64,000 bases of DNA, from the NCBI GenBank assembly GCA_900315505.1, contig OMZG01000005.1:1-64000 (forward strand), read 5' to 3'. The DNA comes from an uncultured Lachnospiraceae bacterium (lineage in GTDB: Bacteria > Bacillota > Clostridia > Lachnospirales > Lachnospiraceae). Shown here piece after piece: positions 52,156 to 61,254 of this stretch (within the stretch, counting starts at the first letter, position 1; the number at the start of each line of letters is the position of its first letter). A program made the position numbers and the translations under genes. The notes beneath the pieces were generated by a model, which was not told where the DNA came from, made no database searches, and was given only the letters and a program-made list of their open reading frames with translations.

Positions 52156-53539
52156 TTGAGGTCTGCAGCTGATGGACCTTTCTCGCGGAATTACGACCAC
52201 GGTAGTAGTTCGGGTACTTATCGGCTACCTTCTGATAGTACTTCAGAGCATTGTCTGTGTCGCCATTTCTCTCGTAGGCTTCTGCTAGCCTGTACATTGC
52301 ATCACCATTCTCGTAGGTATCATCAAGCTTCACTACCTGCTCGAGATCCTCTATTGCTGTATCGTAGTCACGGCGGTTATAGGCGCTGCGTCCCTCGGAA
52401 TACTTCTGTGCGCAGACCTTCTGATCCACGGTATCAGATACTGACTTATACAATGACTTCCCGTTCTTGTCCAGGAGATCCTGATTCACATCCTCCAGAT
52501 CATTCGATGCTGAATCATAGTCATCTGACTGGGACTTCGTGTAAGCCTCTATCAGGGACTCATAGGAGCCCTTGACATCCGACTGACCCTCGTACTTATC
52601 GAGCTGCCTGTTCAGCTGGTCTACCTGCTTCTGAAGCGATGCTGCATCACTCTTCGAGGTAGCAGCCTTATTATTTGCAGTGATGAGGGCCGTCCTGGCC
52701 TCTTCATTTTCTCTCTGTCTGATCGTCGGAGCCACGATAAATACGAAGCACAGAACTCCGATCGCTATTCCGATCAGGATATTGAACATACCGCTCTTGG
52801 AATTGTCAAGGGCCTCGATAAATGTCTGACGCGGTATCATGACCACATCATGGCCGTCATTATACTCTATCGTCTGACGGCGTTCCTTTTTCTCCTTCTT
52901 TTTCTTTTTCTTATCAGGAGCGAGATGGCTTCTGACCTCCTTCATGTATCTGGCAGTCAGCGGATTGTTCTCATCGACCTTCGCCGCCTCCTTCAGCTCA
53001 TGGTAGGCCTTTGAATACTCATGATCATTGATATACAGGAGCGCGAGCAACTGTCGGGCCTTTACCATGCCCGGATTATCATGAACGACTCTCCTGATCT
53101 CTATGACGGCGAGATCCGTAGATCCGCTCTGGCAGTACCTGAACGCTGTATTGAACCTGCGGGTGGCCGTATCTATCTTATCGAAAAGCCCTGCATCACC
53201 GCTGACGCTGTTCAGATACTTGTCTGCAAGCTCGTCATCAGGATCGAAGTTCTTCGCGATGACCCACTCCCGGAGAGCGAGCACCGGCTCACCGTACTTC
53301 ATATATACGAGTCCTAAGAGGTCGCGCGCCTTGATATTTCTCTTATTGTAGCGTACCGCACGGACGAGTGAGACTATGGCTCCTGAGAGGTCATGAGCCT
53401 GTGCCTTCACGAGACCATCATTGTATGCTGCCTCGGATGACGCCACGATCATCCTGTAGGCCTTCTGACTGGCCCCGCAGACACGGCAGTTGTCCTCATT
53501 CTCGCCGACCGGACTGCCACAGTAGAAACATTTCTCCAT
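52151..53539 (-). CDS. Membrane TPR protein with N-terminal zinc ribbon
   Basis: The protein has 462 residues. A zinc ribbon at the N-terminus (CFYCGSPVGENEDNCRVCG, two CxxC) is followed by TPR-like helices (about 30-200), a Lys-rich cytoplasmic stretch (about 208-222), one membrane helix (about 250-272), a coiled coil (about 280-320) and further TPR units outside (about 385-455, with AYNRRDYDTAIEDLEQV). It looks like a scaffold that crosses the membrane. Function unknown. Its ribosome site GGAGG lies inside the end of the small gene upstream, so the two are coupled. Confidence 0.75.
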   Translation of the reverse strand: MEKCFYCGSPVGENEDNCRVCGASQKAYRMIVASSEAAYNDGLVKAQAHDLSGAIVSLVRAVRYNKRNIKARDLLGLVYMKYGEPVLALREWVIAKNFDPDDELADKYLNSVSGDAGLFDKIDTATRRFNTAFRYCQSGSTDLAVIEIRRVVHDNPGMVKARQLLALLYINDHEYSKAYHELKEAAKVDENNPLTARYMKEVRSHLAPDKKKKKKEKKERRQTIEYNDGHDVVMIPRQTFIEALDNSKSGMFNILIGIAIGVLCFVFIVAPTIRQRENEEARTALITANNKAATSKSDAASLQKQVDQLNRQLDKYEGQSDVKGSYESLIEAYTKSQSDDYDSASNDLEDVNQDLLDKNGKSLYKSVSDTVDQKVCAQKYSEGRSAYNRRDYDTAIEDLEQVVKLDDTYENGDAMYRLAEAYERNGDTDNALKYYQKVADKYPNYYRGRNSARKVHQLQTSR

Positions 53540-53542
53540 CGC

Positions 53543-53707
53543 TTACCTCCGGGAGTCTGTCGTCTGACTACCGAGATGCTGCTCCGTAGTGATCTCCTTC
53601 AGTATGTCGATCATATCGGTGAGATCGGTATCGCGGATAGCATCCTCAGCCTCATTTATCTCCATGCTCAGCTTGAAGTTCTTCAGTTCTTCATCAAAAT
53701 CTAACAT
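53543..53707 (-). CDS. Small 54-residue protein upstream of the TPR gene
   Basis: This open frame begins MLDFDEELKNFKLSMEINEA and ends QTTDSRR. It is acidic and probably helical, without membrane segment or cysteine. The ATG follows AAGGG by nine bases. The final codons CGG AGG TAA form the GGAGG of the next gene, whose ATG lies three bases past the stop, a classical coupled pair. I do not know the family. Confidence 0.65.
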   Translation of the reverse strand: MLDFDEELKNFKLSMEINEAEDAIRDTDLTDMIDILKEITTEQHLGSQTTDSRR

Positions 53708-53721
53708 AGTTATTATCCCTT

Positions 53722-53758
53722 ATACCTGACTTATAACTCGGAACTCATAACCCATGAC
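53722..53758. repeat. Decayed GAACT-type repeat downstream of valS
   Basis: ACTTATAACTCGGAACTCATAACC resembles single arms of the palindromes at 4524 and 11770. There is little fold left. Confidence 0.3.
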
Positions 53759-56401
53759 TTACAGCTCTGCAAGTCTCTTCTTCACGTCTTCCATCATCTG
53801 CTCGTACCTGGCGAGCTTGTCCTTCTCTTCTGCGACCTTCGCTGCCGGTGCCTTGTCGAGGAACTTCTTATTCGAGAGCATTCCGCGTGAACGCTTGAGC
53901 TCACCCTCAAGACGCTTCTCCTCCTTCTCGAGACGCTCCCTTTCCTTGTCCATGTCCACAAGCTCATTGAGAGGCACGAAGCAGGTAGCATCTGCAATCA
54001 CGAATGATACACTCTTCTCATCGATTCCCTTATTATCAGCCTGTACAGTAACCTTCTCGGCTCCGCAGAGATTCTCATAGAGGTCTGCCTTCTCTGAGAA
54101 AATATCACGCACTGACTTTTTCTTTGAGACAATGAAGACCGAAGCCTTCTTCGAATTCGGCACGTTCATATCCTTGCGGACTCCGCGCATGCCCTTGACT
54201 ATCTCCTTGGCTCTCGCATAGATATCCTCAGCCCTCTCATCATGAGCTGCCTTCACATATACCGGCCAGCCTGAGGTCATGATGGTCTCCTCCTCAGGAT
54301 TCAGTGAGCAGAAGATCTCCTCTGTGATAAACGGCATGTACGGATGCAAGAGCTTCAGTGCGATCGAGAGCACATTCTTGAGTGTAAAAAGCGCTGCATT
54401 TGCGCTCTCAGGGTCCTCATCCTTCGCGTACATACGAGGCTTTACCATCTCTATGTACCAGTCGCAGAACTCGTCCCATATAAAGTCATATACCTTGCCA
54501 ACGGCTACTCCGAGCTCATACTTCTCCATATTGTCGGTTACATCCTTTACCAGGGTGTTGACTATGGAAATAATAGCCTTATCCTCTGTATGGAAGTCGC
54601 TCGCCTTCGGATCATGCAGGTCGAAGCCATCGAGATTCATCTGGATGAAACGTGATGCGTTCCATACCTTATTCGCGAAGTTTCTCGAATTCTCTACCCT
54701 GGACCAGTAGAATCTCATATCATTGCCCGGGGCATTGCCTGTCATTAGGGTAAGCCTCAGGGCATCTGCGCCGTACTTGTCGATGACATCGAGCGGATCG
54801 ATACCATTGCCAAGGGACTTGCTCATCTTGCGGCCCTTGTCATCACGCACAAGTCCGTGGATCAGCACATGATGGAACGGAACCTCACCTGTCTGCTCGA
54901 TAGCCGAGAATACCATTCTGATGACCCAAAAGAAGATGATATCATATCCTGTCACGAGGACATCTGTAGGATAGAAATACTTGAAGTCCTCAGTCTTCTC
55001 CGGCCAGCCGAGTGTCTCGAACGGCCAGAGTGCTGATGAGAACCAGGTATCAAGCGTATCCGGATCCTGTGTAAAATGCCTGCCACCGCACTTCGGGCAT
55101 ACCTTCGGAGCTCCGCCCCTCTGGACTACCATCTCACCGCAGTCATCGCAGTAGTATGCAGGGATTCTGTGTCCCCACCAGAGCTGACGGGAGATACACC
55201 AGTCCTTGATGCCGGTGAGCCAGTGCTCATAGGTCTTGATATAATTGTCCGGGACGAACTTCACCTCGCCCTTCCTGCCTGCCTCAAGAGCGGCCTCGCC
55301 CATCTCCTTCATGCGGACGAACCACTGTGGCTTCACCATCGGCTCTACTGTCGTATGGCATCTGTCGTGGGTTCCTACTGCATGGGTGTGAGGTACTACC
55401 TTCACCAGGAGACCGAGCTTATCGAGATCATCGACCATTGCCTTCCTGGCCTCGTAACGGTCCATGCCTGCGTACTTGCCGCACTTGTCATTCATGGTCC
55501 CGTCATCATTTAATATATTGATCTCTTCGAGATTGTGTCTCTTTCCTACCTCGAAGTCGTTCGGATCATGTGCCGGTGTGATCTTCACGCAGCCGGTTCC
55601 GAATTCCTTGTCTACGTATGAATCTGCGATGACCGGAATCTCCCTGTCTGTGAGAGGCAGGAGAAGGGTCTTTCCTACTATATCCTTATATCTCTCGTCA
55701 TCCGGATTCACGGCTACTGCTGTATCACCGAGAAGCGTCTCAGGACGGGTCGTAGCGATCTCTACGAATCTGCCCTTCTCGCCCTTTACTGGGTAATTGA
55801 TGTGCCAGAAGAATCCATCCTGATCCACATGCTCTACCTCTGCATCAGACAGTGATGTCTGGCAGTGAGGGCACCAGTTGATGATCCTTGAGCCCTTGTA
55901 GATATAGCCCTTCTTGTACAGGCGTACAAATACTTCTTCTACTGCGGCTGAGCATCCTTCATCCATTGTGAATCTCTCACGCTCCCAGTCTGCCGAGCTG
56001 CCGAGCTTCTTCAGCTGGTTGATGATGGTACGGCCGTACTGCTCTCTCCATTTCCAGCAATAATCAAGGAATGCTTCCCTGCCGATCTCATTCTTGTCGA
56101 TACCTTTTTCCTTGAGGGCATTGGTGACCTTGACCTCTGTAGCAATTGCTGCGTGGTCAGTTCCTGGCTGCCAGAGTGCCTCATATCCCTGCATCCTCTT
56201 GAAACGGATCAGGATATCCTGCATTGTATTATCGAGTGCATGCCCCATGTGCAGCTTTCCTGTGATATTTGGTGGCGGCATGACTATAGTAAACGGCTTC
56301 TTTCTCTTATCTACCTTTGCGTGGAAGCAGCCGTTTTCCTCCCATTTCTTGTACAGTCTGTCCTCGATCTCCTTTGGATCGTAAGTCTTCGCAAGCTTCA
56401 T
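53759..56401 (-). CDS. valS: Valyl-tRNA synthetase
   Basis: The protein has 880 residues. This class I synthetase has the HIGH-type motif PPNITGKLHMGHALD near residue 40, an editing domain (about 200-340), a CxxC-x-CxxC zinc site near 405-427, KMSKSLGNGIDP near 525 and a C-terminal coiled coil (about 810-880) that holds tRNA. It begins 17 bases after the flavo-diiron gene and may be cotranscribed with it. No T-box leader fits in that gap. Confidence 0.97.
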   Translation of the reverse strand: MKLAKTYDPKEIEDRLYKKWEENGCFHAKVDKRKKPFTIVMPPPNITGKLHMGHALDNTMQDILIRFKRMQGYEALWQPGTDHAAIATEVKVTNALKEKGIDKNEIGREAFLDYCWKWREQYGRTIINQLKKLGSSADWERERFTMDEGCSAAVEEVFVRLYKKGYIYKGSRIINWCPHCQTSLSDAEVEHVDQDGFFWHINYPVKGEKGRFVEIATTRPETLLGDTAVAVNPDDERYKDIVGKTLLLPLTDREIPVIADSYVDKEFGTGCVKITPAHDPNDFEVGKRHNLEEINILNDDGTMNDKCGKYAGMDRYEARKAMVDDLDKLGLLVKVVPHTHAVGTHDRCHTTVEPMVKPQWFVRMKEMGEAALEAGRKGEVKFVPDNYIKTYEHWLTGIKDWCISRQLWWGHRIPAYYCDDCGEMVVQRGGAPKVCPKCGGRHFTQDPDTLDTWFSSALWPFETLGWPEKTEDFKYFYPTDVLVTGYDIIFFWVIRMVFSAIEQTGEVPFHHVLIHGLVRDDKGRKMSKSLGNGIDPLDVIDKYGADALRLTLMTGNAPGNDMRFYWSRVENSRNFANKVWNASRFIQMNLDGFDLHDPKASDFHTEDKAIISIVNTLVKDVTDNMEKYELGVAVGKVYDFIWDEFCDWYIEMVKPRMYAKDEDPESANAALFTLKNVLSIALKLLHPYMPFITEEIFCSLNPEEETIMTSGWPVYVKAAHDERAEDIYARAKEIVKGMRGVRKDMNVPNSKKASVFIVSKKKSVRDIFSEKADLYENLCGAEKVTVQADNKGIDEKSVSFVIADATCFVPLNELVDMDKERERLEKEEKRLEGELKRSRGMLSNKKFLDKAPAAKVAEEKDKLARYEQMMEDVKKRLAEL

Positions 56402-56418
56402 TACATAACTCCTTTGTA

Positions 56419-57810
56419 TCAGTCAACCTTCCTGAATGCACTCTTCGGCAGATGGCATACAGGGCAGGTCCAGTCATCAGGAACCTTCTCCCAAGGTGTG
56501 CCGGCAGGAACACCATTGTCCGGGTCTCCCTTTGCAGGATCATATACATATCCGCAAGGGCAGCGCCACTTACCACTGTCAGCGCCTGCTGCAGGTGCAT
56601 CGTCCGAAGCGGCTGATGTGCCTTCAAGCAGTGCATCAGCTATGCCTGCTGCCTGAGCCAGATCATCATTCTCAGGATTCCATGAGCACCTGATCTCTGT
56701 ATCAGCAACGTCAAAGCCGGCGTCTGTCATCATCTGTCTGAGGACCTTATTTCCTTCGCCGCTCCATCCGTAGCATCCGAATACCGCAGCCTTCCTGCCC
56801 TTCATCAGCCTTAGCGACTTCAGGTAATATGTGAATGCTGCCACGCTGTCGAGCACTCCGTTCAGGATAGTCGGAGAGCCGATAGCCACTGCCTTCGAGC
56901 GGAATACCTCGTATGCTATATCATCCTTCGGAGTATGGTCTACATTGTAAACCTTCACGATGGTGTGAGGAGACTTCAGGGAAAGCTCATCGGCTATGGC
57001 ATGCGCGAGCTTCTCTGTGCCATGCCACATTGTGCCGTATATCACGGTGATCCTGTCCTCGGTAGGATCTGCGGCCCATTTTCCATAAGCCTCTACGATC
57101 TTCAGAGGGTCCTTGCGCCAGATAGCGCCGTGTGACGGGCAGATCATCTCGATAGGGAGATTCATTGCTGTGATCTCCTTTACCTTCTTCGTCACCATTG
57201 GTGCGAATGGAGATACGATATTCGCATAATATCTCTCTGCCTCATTCCAGAGTGTATCCTGGTCTGCGAGATCTGCGTACATCTCTCCTACTGCATAGTG
57301 CTGTCCGAATGCGTCCATTGAGAAAAGGATATTGTCTCCGGTCAGGAAGGTAGCCATTGAATCAGGCCAGTGAAGCATTGGCATCTCTACGAATACGAGC
57401 TTCTTGCCATTTCCTATATCGAGCTCATCGCCGGTCTTTACTACATGGAAATCCCAGCCGTGCTTTCCCCACTGTCCCTCGAGGGACTTCACTGCATTTG
57501 CTGTACAGTAGATAGGAAGATCCGGACGCTCTCTCATGAGTGCCGGAAGTGTACCTGAGTGATCGCACTCGCCGTGCTGGACTACGATCGCATCGACCTT
57601 TGCCAGGTTCACTTCCTTCTTCAGATTCTCCATATACTCGAACTGATGTTGAGCCCAGACCGTATCCATGAGGATGGTCTTCTCCTCCTCGATCAGATAT
57701 GCATTCTGTGAGCTTCCATTGTGGATCGTGAAATCATCCCCGTGGAACTTCTGTAGGTCCCAGTCGAGATATCCTATCAATGAAACATTACCCTTGATAT
57801 GCTTTCTCAT
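56419..57810 (-). CDS. Flavo-diiron protein fused to rubredoxin (FprA family)
   Basis: The 463-residue protein starts at the ATG at 57810, eight bases after AGGAGG. An earlier ATG in the frame lacks a site. A beta-lactamase-like diiron domain (about 1-245) has HGECDHSG with further ligands, a flavodoxin domain (about 255-390) has [15 protein letters not shown], and a rubredoxin at the end (about 415-460) has the Fe-binding pairs CPCGY and CPVC. Such enzymes reduce oxygen to water or nitric oxide to N2O. The fused rubredoxin should pass electrons directly to the FMN. It protects anaerobes. Confidence 0.93.
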   Translation of the reverse strand: MRKHIKGNVSLIGYLDWDLQKFHGDDFTIHNGSSQNAYLIEEEKTILMDTVWAQHQFEYMENLKKEVNLAKVDAIVVQHGECDHSGTLPALMRERPDLPIYCTANAVKSLEGQWGKHGWDFHVVKTGDELDIGNGKKLVFVEMPMLHWPDSMATFLTGDNILFSMDAFGQHYAVGEMYADLADQDTLWNEAERYYANIVSPFAPMVTKKVKEITAMNLPIEMICPSHGAIWRKDPLKIVEAYGKWAADPTEDRITVIYGTMWHGTEKLAHAIADELSLKSPHTIVKVYNVDHTPKDDIAYEVFRSKAVAIGSPTILNGVLDSVAAFTYYLKSLRLMKGRKAAVFGCYGWSGEGNKVLRQMMTDAGFDVADTEIRCSWNPENDDLAQAAGIADALLEGTSAASDDAPAAGADSGKWRCPCGYVYDPAKGDPDNGVPAGTPWEKVPDDWTCPVCHLPKSAFRKVD

Positions 57811-57843
57811 AATGTTTACCTCCTGCAAGATTGTACCATACAT

Positions 57844-57858
57844 GTGCATGCTATGCAC
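57844..57858. promoter_or_regulatory. Dyad GTGCAT-GCT-ATGCAC upstream of the flavo-diiron gene
   Basis: A perfect 6-3-6 inverted repeat lies in the 76-base leader region, near a possible -10 (TACAAT on the minus strand). It may be a repressor site. Only the symmetry is seen. Confidence 0.35.
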
Positions 57859-57886
57859 TTATAACATTGTTTTTATTGATGACCAT

Positions 57887-59194
57887 TCATATATGGAAGG
57901 TTACAGTAAACAGCGTGTATCCATTCTCGCTGCGTACAGCTATATTTCCGCCATGTCTGTCTACAATTGCCTTTGCTATCGCGAGACCGAGGCCGAAATG
58001 GCCCTCCTTGCGGTTCCTTGCCTTATCGACTCTGTAGAATCTCTCGAAAAGATGCTTCTGTGATTCAGGATCAATGGTCTCACCATGATTCCCTACTGTA
58101 AAATAGATATGCTTCGGTGATCTGTGAAGCTCCACATCTACTGCTGTACCTGAAGGCGCGTGGCCGATAGCATTCTCGATCAGCGTCTCTGCCATCCTGC
58201 TGATATCTATAGGATTCCCTGTAAATGAAATATCCGGCGTGATATCCTGCTCGATCGTGACGCCCTTATCGAATGCTGCCGCCTCGAATGGAAGGATCAC
58301 ACCCTCGATATTCTCTGACAGGTCAAAGGTCTCCAGCTTCTCCTCTGACTCGCTGTCCTCTACGGATGCAAGCGTCAGGAGCTCCTGGATCAGGCGGTTC
58401 ATCTTCTTCGTCTCGCCCTTGATGTAGCCTAAGTACTTGTCATTATCCTTCGTGCTTCTCGCCATATCGATATTCACATCGACCACGGCAAGCGGCGTCT
58501 TCAGCTCATGCGAGGCATCTGCGACAAATGCGCGCTGGCGTCTCATATTTTCCTCGATAGGCTTCACGAGATATCTGGCCAGCATAACGCTAATGATGAT
58601 CACGGCTGCAACTGCGGCCGCGCCTACGATGCCTGACAGTGCAAACACTGGTATCAGGCGGTGTCTCACCATATTCGTATCGATAAAGGTGATCTGCGTG
58701 ACATCCTCCACATCCCTGATGGCATACAGATAGCGGGAATATTCGCCGCTGTCATTGCCGGTCTCCTTCATCTGGAGAGCGAGAGACGCGACATCGTCCC
58801 TGTCTGCATTGCCCTTCTGGACGTATGCTATGCCGTTATTATTATTCTCGACCCTGACCTCTCCTGCATCGCCCGAGGCCTCGTCAGTGATCGAATCATC
58901 ATCACTTGCACTCTCTGCATCATCTATGAAGACCGCATACGACGGCGACTCCGGAAATGCATCACTCTTCGCGCTCTGCGTTGTGGTGTCTCCGGCCTCC
59001 TTCATCCTGGTCTCCAGAATGCTGTCATAATACGAGTCATACGACGCATCCTCTGCACGGCGCAGCTGCTTGTCGAGATTCGATGAATTCTCATTGTACT
59101 GCGTCACCATTGCGAAGGCCAGAATGATAGCAACGATCGATACCATCGTCACCGACAGTATGAGTTCAATTCTGTGCTGTAGCTTTTTTATCAT
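57887..59194 (-). CDS. Sensor histidine kinase
   Basis: The 435-residue protein has TM1 (about 10-30), an acidic extracellular region rich in Asp and Ser (about 31-180), TM2 (about 183-207), the phospho-acceptor His in ASHELKTPLAV near residue 230, an N-box ENAIGHAP near 342 and the ATP lid region HFGLGLAIAKAI near 405. It overlaps the response-regulator gene by 29 bases. The signal is unknown. Confidence 0.93.
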   Translation of the reverse strand: MIKKLQHRIELILSVTMVSIVAIILAFAMVTQYNENSSNLDKQLRRAEDASYDSYYDSILETRMKEAGDTTTQSAKSDAFPESPSYAVFIDDAESASDDDSITDEASGDAGEVRVENNNNGIAYVQKGNADRDDVASLALQMKETGNDSGEYSRYLYAIRDVEDVTQITFIDTNMVRHRLIPVFALSGIVGAAAVAAVIIISVMLARYLVKPIEENMRRQRAFVADASHELKTPLAVVDVNIDMARSTKDNDKYLGYIKGETKKMNRLIQELLTLASVEDSESEEKLETFDLSENIEGVILPFEAAAFDKGVTIEQDITPDISFTGNPIDISRMAETLIENAIGHAPSGTAVDVELHRSPKHIYFTVGNHGETIDPESQKHLFERFYRVDKARNRKEGHFGLGLAIAKAIVDRHGGNIAVRSENGYTLFTVTFHI

Positions 59195-59876
59195 CTGCTG
59201 CCTCTACGTCAAGCCTGTAGCCTACTCCGCGGACCGCGCGTATGCAGACATTGGTCTTCAGGAACTTCAGCTTCTTCCTGATGAAGGACACATAGACCTC
59301 TACATTATTGTATTCGACATTGTCCTCGTGTCCCCAGATCCTCTCTGAGATCTGCTCCCTCGTAAGAGCCTTGCCCGGATTGTCCATGAAGTACTCGAGA
59401 ATCTTGAATTCCTTCCCCGCGAGTGAAATGGTCTGATTCGACTCTGTATTCCTGAGGGAGGAATTCTTCCTGTCGAGGCTTAAGTTCCCGACTGTCAGGA
59501 TATTCTCCTCCTGCCCGTAATTCCTTCTGATCAGGGCGCGCAGTCTCGCGAGCAGCTCCTCCACCTCGAACGGCTTCGTCATGTAGTCATCTGCTCCGGC
59601 ATCAAGTCCCTTCAGCTTGTCCATGAGATCCGAGCGGGCTGTGAGCATGAGCACCGGCGTAGTGACTCCTGCCTTCCTCATCTCGTAGATGATCTCCGTG
59701 CCGTCCTTGCCTGGCAGCATACCGTCCATGATCACTATGTCATACGCTCCGGTCATGGCCTTGTCATGACCCGTGATCCCGTCCGATGCTATATCTACCT
59801 CATATTTCTCCTGTGTGAGTCTGTCCCTCAGTGTATCGGCGAGAGCGAACTCATCTTCCACCATAAGTATCTTCAT
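59166..59876 (-). CDS. OmpR-type response regulator
   Basis: The 236-residue protein starts at the ATG at 59876, four bases after GGAGG. A receiver domain (1-118) has the phospho-acceptor Asp51 in IVIMDGMLPGKDG and Lys in TKPFEVEELL. A winged-helix DNA-binding domain follows (about 130-228), with EFKILEYFMDNPGKALTREQ and RAVRGVGYRL. It pairs with the overlapping kinase. The downstream flavo-diiron gene, and the divergent nitrogenase-like gene, are candidate targets. Confidence 0.93.
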   Translation of the reverse strand: MKILMVEDEFALADTLRDRLTQEKYEVDIASDGITGHDKAMTGAYDIVIMDGMLPGKDGTEIIYEMRKAGVTTPVLMLTARSDLMDKLKGLDAGADDYMTKPFEVEELLARLRALIRRNYGQEENILTVGNLSLDRKNSSLRNTESNQTISLAGKEFKILEYFMDNPGKALTREQISERIWGHEDNVEYNNVEVYVSFIRKKLKFLKTNVCIRAVRGVGYRLDVEAADDKKATAQN

Positions 59877-59977
59877 ATATCCTCCAGAAATCATTCAAAT
59901 TCTTTAAAAAATCACCTGTATATTTTAACACTGATTCCTTGAAAAATAAAGTCGCAGCGGCCTCAGCAACTTTTTTA

Positions 59978-60006
59978 TTGAAAAAAATTCTTCATCAGTT
60001 CATAAT
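59978..60006 (+). promoter_or_regulatory. Promoter of the nitrogenase-like gene, very close to the start codon
   Basis: TTGAAA (59978-59983) and CATAAT (60001-60006) are separated by 17 bases. Transcription would begin at about 60013, at the ATG itself (60014). Confidence 0.55.
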
Positions 60007-60013
60007 AGGGTAT

Positions 60014-61213
60014 ATGGATTCAAGAAAGATTAAACATCAGACCTTTACTCATATCCCAGTGTATTCGGGAGACGTATCAGGGGCCGCTTCCGCCCTGTAT
60101 GAATTCGGCGGCATGACAGTAATTCACGATCCGAGCGGCTGCAATTCCACCTACAACACACATGACGAGCTGCGCTGGTCGAAGCGTGAGAGTGCCATAT
60201 ACATCTCCGGTCTGAGGGAGAGCGATGCGGTGAACGGCAATGACGACCGCCTGATAAATGACACGGTTTGGGCCGCTCTTTCTTTAGAAAAAAGGCCTGC
60301 ATTCATAGCCCTGTGCAATTCTCCCGTGCCTGATATCATCGGCACAGACTTCCATTCGATCGCGAAGATCATCGAGAAGAAGTCAGGCATCCCGACCTTC
60401 TACATCAGGACGAATGCAATGCATGACTATACGCACGGTGCATCGAATGCCTTTTATAAAATAGCTGAGAAATTCCTCTCCCCGCACTCTGCTCCGACAT
60501 CTCCGAAGCACATCCCCAGCGGAAGGATACGCGTGAGTCTCCTCGGACTTACGCCGTTTGAATATCCCTATGACTCACAGGTAGATGCCATTTATGATCT
60601 GCTTGAATCGAACGGATTTGAAATACATGCGAACTGGGGAAAAGGGACAGCAAAGCATCCTGTCTCATTTGATGATATACAGAAGGCTCCTGATGCCGAT
60701 GTGAATCTGGTGCTGTCTTCTTCCGGAATGAAGGCCGCCGGCTTCCTCGAGGCAGCATACGGTATTCCGTACATTATCGGTGATCCACTCGTGCTAAAAA
60801 ATATTTCCGACTACATGTCACCTGCGAACGGTATCATAAGCAATCGTAATGTGTATATGCAGATCCTTGGCGAATCCCAGTGGAAAATAAGAAATGAAAA
60901 CTACCCACAGACCGCCTTCATCGGCGAGCCTGTGACTATGGGCTCCGAAGCAGCCGCTTACGCTCTGCAGCATCCCGACAGAAAAGTCCGTCTCATCTGC
61001 ACCACTGAGACCACAGAGCATCTGATCTCGCATGAAGTCATCTGTCCCCGCGGCGAAGCAGAAATAGCAGAATCCATTATGCAGATGTCAGAGATCCACG
61101 GCGACCCGCTCATGAAGCATGCGACCTCTGATGGTGTCCACGGCTTCGATCCCGCGAAGCAGACCTGGGTCGACGAACCGCATCTGGCAATGTCAGGACG
61201 GATGTTCATCTGA
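60014..61213 (+). CDS. Nitrogenase component 1-like protein (NifD/NifK superfamily)
   Basis: The protein has 399 residues from the ATG at 60014. A longer frame from a TTG at 59939 has no ribosome site. The superfamily pattern is clear: SGAASALYEFGGMTVIHDP, a cysteine in PSGCNSTY (about 43), a second in LCNSPVPDIIGTD (about 101), RVSLLGLTPFEYP opening the second domain, LVLSSSGMKAAGFLEAAYGIP and a C-terminal CPRGEAEI segment. The site matching the first P-cluster cysteine (about 17) is Tyr, so only two of the three usual ligands remain. There is no nifH, second subunit or cofactor gene in the window. It is not a nitrogen-fixation gene in any ordinary sense, and the substrate is unknown. Confidence 0.82.
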   Translation: MDSRKIKHQTFTHIPVYSGDVSGAASALYEFGGMTVIHDPSGCNSTYNTHDELRWSKRESAIYISGLRESDAVNGNDDRLINDTVWAALSLEKRPAFIALCNSPVPDIIGTDFHSIAKIIEKKSGIPTFYIRTNAMHDYTHGASNAFYKIAEKFLSPHSAPTSPKHIPSGRIRVSLLGLTPFEYPYDSQVDAIYDLLESNGFEIHANWGKGTAKHPVSFDDIQKAPDADVNLVLSSSGMKAAGFLEAAYGIPYIIGDPLVLKNISDYMSPANGIISNRNVYMQILGESQWKIRNENYPQTAFIGEPVTMGSEAAAYALQHPDRKVRLICTTETTEHLISHEVICPRGEAEIAESIMQMSEIHGDPLMKHATSDGVHGFDPAKQTWVDEPHLAMSGRMFI

Positions 61214-61244
61214 GATGAAAAAGGGGACGGGTCCCTTTTTCATC
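61214..61244. repeat. GGGACAGGTCCC-type palindromic repeat, copy C
   Basis: The core is GGGGACGGGTCCC with the same flanks as copy A, between the converging nitrogenase-like and RlmI-like genes, where it can terminate both. Confidence 0.75.
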
Positions 61245-61254
61245 TTTTCAGGAA

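Noticed and set aside
60014..61213. Nitrogen fixation locus
   Set aside because: One subunit only, one P-cluster ligand missing, and no nifH, nifE, nifN or nifB nearby.
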